Shown one piece after another: positions 62,111-64,000 of a stretch of DNA of 64,000 bases; position 1 is the stretch's first letter; every line of letters starts with the position of its first letter. Position numbers and translations under genes: made by a program. The DNA lies in the NCBI RefSeq assembly GCF_027409185.1, contig NC_084465.1, positions 25,895,864 through 25,959,863 on the forward strand. The letters run 5' to 3'. This DNA is from Cynocephalus volans. Its lineage: Eukaryota > Chordata > Mammalia > Dermoptera > Cynocephalidae. The notes under the pieces are model-generated. The model saw only the letters and a program-made list of their open reading frames with translations, ran no database searches and had not been told where the DNA came from.

Positions 62111-64000
62111 AAGCCGAGTATCTTTTAAACAAGTCTCCCTCCAATTGAATGTAGTTCAATGTAGGCTAATATTATGTGAGTGGCTTGACCCCACCTGCTG
62201 AGTTGCTCCACACCTAATCATCAGCTCTGTTTTGAAAGAATTTTGCATTATCAGCACCCCAGGCCCATGGCTGCATGACTGCACATGAGTGTGAGAACAG
62301 GCTTTCATTTAGAGGGTAACATCACTCTTGCTTCCTGACTACTGCACGAACATTCTTTTCATAGAAACGGTTCACACTGCTGGGGTAATCACACTGGTTA
62401 CCGGGATCTGTCATGCTTTATTCTCTCATTGAGCAACAGCTAGATATTTGCCCCAGCTGAAGAGAATTCCTGTCTGATTATCCTCTCCTCCAAAAACTTA
62501 AGAAGCTAGTGAAATGCTACATGCCCTCAAGCCAGAGGAGTCCAAGGAGGCTCCTGATAACAGCCAGATTTTTGTATTCAACCACCTTCCTGAGTCCCCA
62601 AAACCTTCTCTTCTCTAGTCTCTAGGCAGCAGGACTCAGCCTCCACGCCTCCAGCCCTGATCACTTACATAAGTCCCCAGCGTGGGTCTCTTTCCCTGAA
62701 CCTCCAAAGAAACTTCAGCCAAGCTTCAGACACCAGAAGGACCATCACCATAGCAGCATCTTCTTCAACCAAAAAACTGAGTACTACAGATCCCAAGCCA
62801 TATACTGGCCCAAGGAGCTCAGAGAGGGACTATCATGTGGCTGTTCTTACCCATTACAAACGCGAAATGCCTGCAAGAGTCTGGAGGAGGGCCTGAATTC
62901 CCCTGTTAGCCAGAGCAGGTGGGAGGAGAATCTAGTGCTGAACTTGTAGTAACTTAGGAGGAATCAGCTTGAACCAAGAACTTTCCCCACGTGGGGATCC
63001 AAGAGATACCAGAGAAACTGCGGGGGAAACCTCTATGCATGTGTTGGGGATCCATTCTCAGACTTTTCAACCATTCATCCAGGCCAATTTTTGGAACAGA
63101 CTGCTTCCCCAAGTTTTCCATTCTTACAGTAGTCCCTGTGTCATCTGCTGGCTTCCTCATCTCCTGCTGCTGTCAATAACTAAGGTGGCCATAAACTTTA
63201 TCATTTGAACTGACCTTTCCGAGAGTGAAAAGTAGATGTTATTAATTATTACACTGTGAAAACAAGTATAAACTGAGATTGTGCCAGGAAAACCAGGCAT
63301 ATGGTCACCCTAACAATTACCCCTCCATCCCGAGAAGTTCTCTATCTCAAAACTAAGTAGAAAAAAACTAAGTGAAAGTCACAGTCACTGCACTGTTCTC
63401 TTTGCTGCCCCCACAAAAATGCTGACAGACTTCTCATTTTAAAGCCTTTATTTCTTATCATCAGAGATAAATTGACAGTGATAACTGAAATAACCAATAA
63501 GGGAAAGTTTAAAATTGTTCTTAGCATAAGATCCCTAGTCTGAGCAGCCAAATTCACTCTGAGATGGCAACTGAAGCTTCATGGACTTCAGTTTTAGATT
63601 TTGCTTCTTTTTCTTTACGTAAAAGACCACTTACTATTGTAGACACATCACGTGTATATTGCGGGAAATTAGAAAATTTAGACAAACCAATACTACAAAA
63701 TAAAATACACATGACCATCACCAAGAGATTACTGCTGAGTGATATTAGCAAAAACAGTAGACTAAAACCTCAAATTCTCTCCTCCACAAAAGCAGTGATA
63801 AAATTCGCAAAAAATGTCAGAGTCAACTTTTTTCAGAACTCTGAAAATTAACCAAAGGCTTACGGCAATCCAGAGAGCATTTATTTAAGAAACACAGCTG
63901 AATCTCAGTAAAAACAGTGAGTTCTGTGATAATTTAACTTGCCCTATTCCCATGCCTCTCTTCCCAGCTCCACAGTAGCTTTTCAAAAAAGAGCCCACAA
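62111..64000. other. Intergenic, no gene recognised
   Basis: 62111–63240 is moderately GC-rich and may be an unassigned LTR-like repeat. 63240–64000 shows nothing. The frames present are short, with no conserved residues I know. CEP41, the next human gene, is not seen. Confidence 0.4.

Noticed and set aside
62960..63250. Possible small gene near the right end
   Set aside because: Short frames in several phases, no splice context and no recognised protein; it looks like part of an unassigned repeat.
40250..64000. CEP41 (TSGA14) first exons, expected beyond MEST
   Set aside because: No MSLRRHIGNPEYL-like exon or other CEP41 motif was seen. In human the gene is tens of kb further away.

Overview
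The window is mammalian nuclear DNA and covers the imprinted COPG2–MEST (PEG1) region, which is syntenic with human 7q32. Three groups of evidence support this. On the + strand there are four consecutive splice-bounded exons that encode the C-terminal gamma-COP appendage of COPG2. On the − strand there are twelve splice-bounded exons that encode a complete 335-residue MEST alpha/beta-hydrolase. On the − strand inside MEST intron 2 there is a conserved mir-335 hairpin. The SINEs are tRNA-Ile-like monomers and head-to-tail dimers of the CYN type known from colugos. No Alu or rodent B1/B2 element was noticed, so a dermopteran (flying lemur) is the best guess for the species. That guess rests on my memory of the SINE family.

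Layout: 1–18.5 kb is a COPG2 intron that appears to match human intron 20, where the imprinted antisense transcript COPG2IT1 lies. Much of it is a pyrimidine-rich, degenerate long tandem array. A much younger duplication, with copies about 4.4 kb apart, sits at the left end. 18.5–20.9 kb holds the last four COPG2 exons and the 3'UTR. 20.8–34.8 kb is MEST, transcribed towards COPG2. The two genes meet tail to tail, with opposed poly(A) signals about 10 bp apart.

The MEST CpG-rich promoter is at 34.3–36.0 kb. Beside it, in intron 1, is a 37-bp tandem array at 33.5–34.3 kb. A second CpG-rich block at 39.4–40.2 kb lies about 5 kb upstream, where the non-coding alternative first exon of MEST is expected. 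From 40.3 to 64 kb I see no gene. That part is L2, MIR, nested old L1 copies, MaLR LTRs, CYN-type SINEs and unassigned sequence. CEP41, the next gene in human, is not visible.

Functionally, MEST is a paternally expressed, membrane-associated hydrolase-fold protein that hosts miR-335. COPG2 is a COPI coat subunit. The features most relevant to imprinting are the CpG block, the intronic 37-bp array, CTCF-like motifs, the alternative upstream promoter and the shared 3' ends. The coding parts are ordinary and intact; the unusual material is the repeat architecture of the COPG2 intron and of the MEST promoter intron. Exon boundaries were read by eye from splice sites and reading-frame continuity. 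Repeat-family names and human comparisons come from memory and were not searched.
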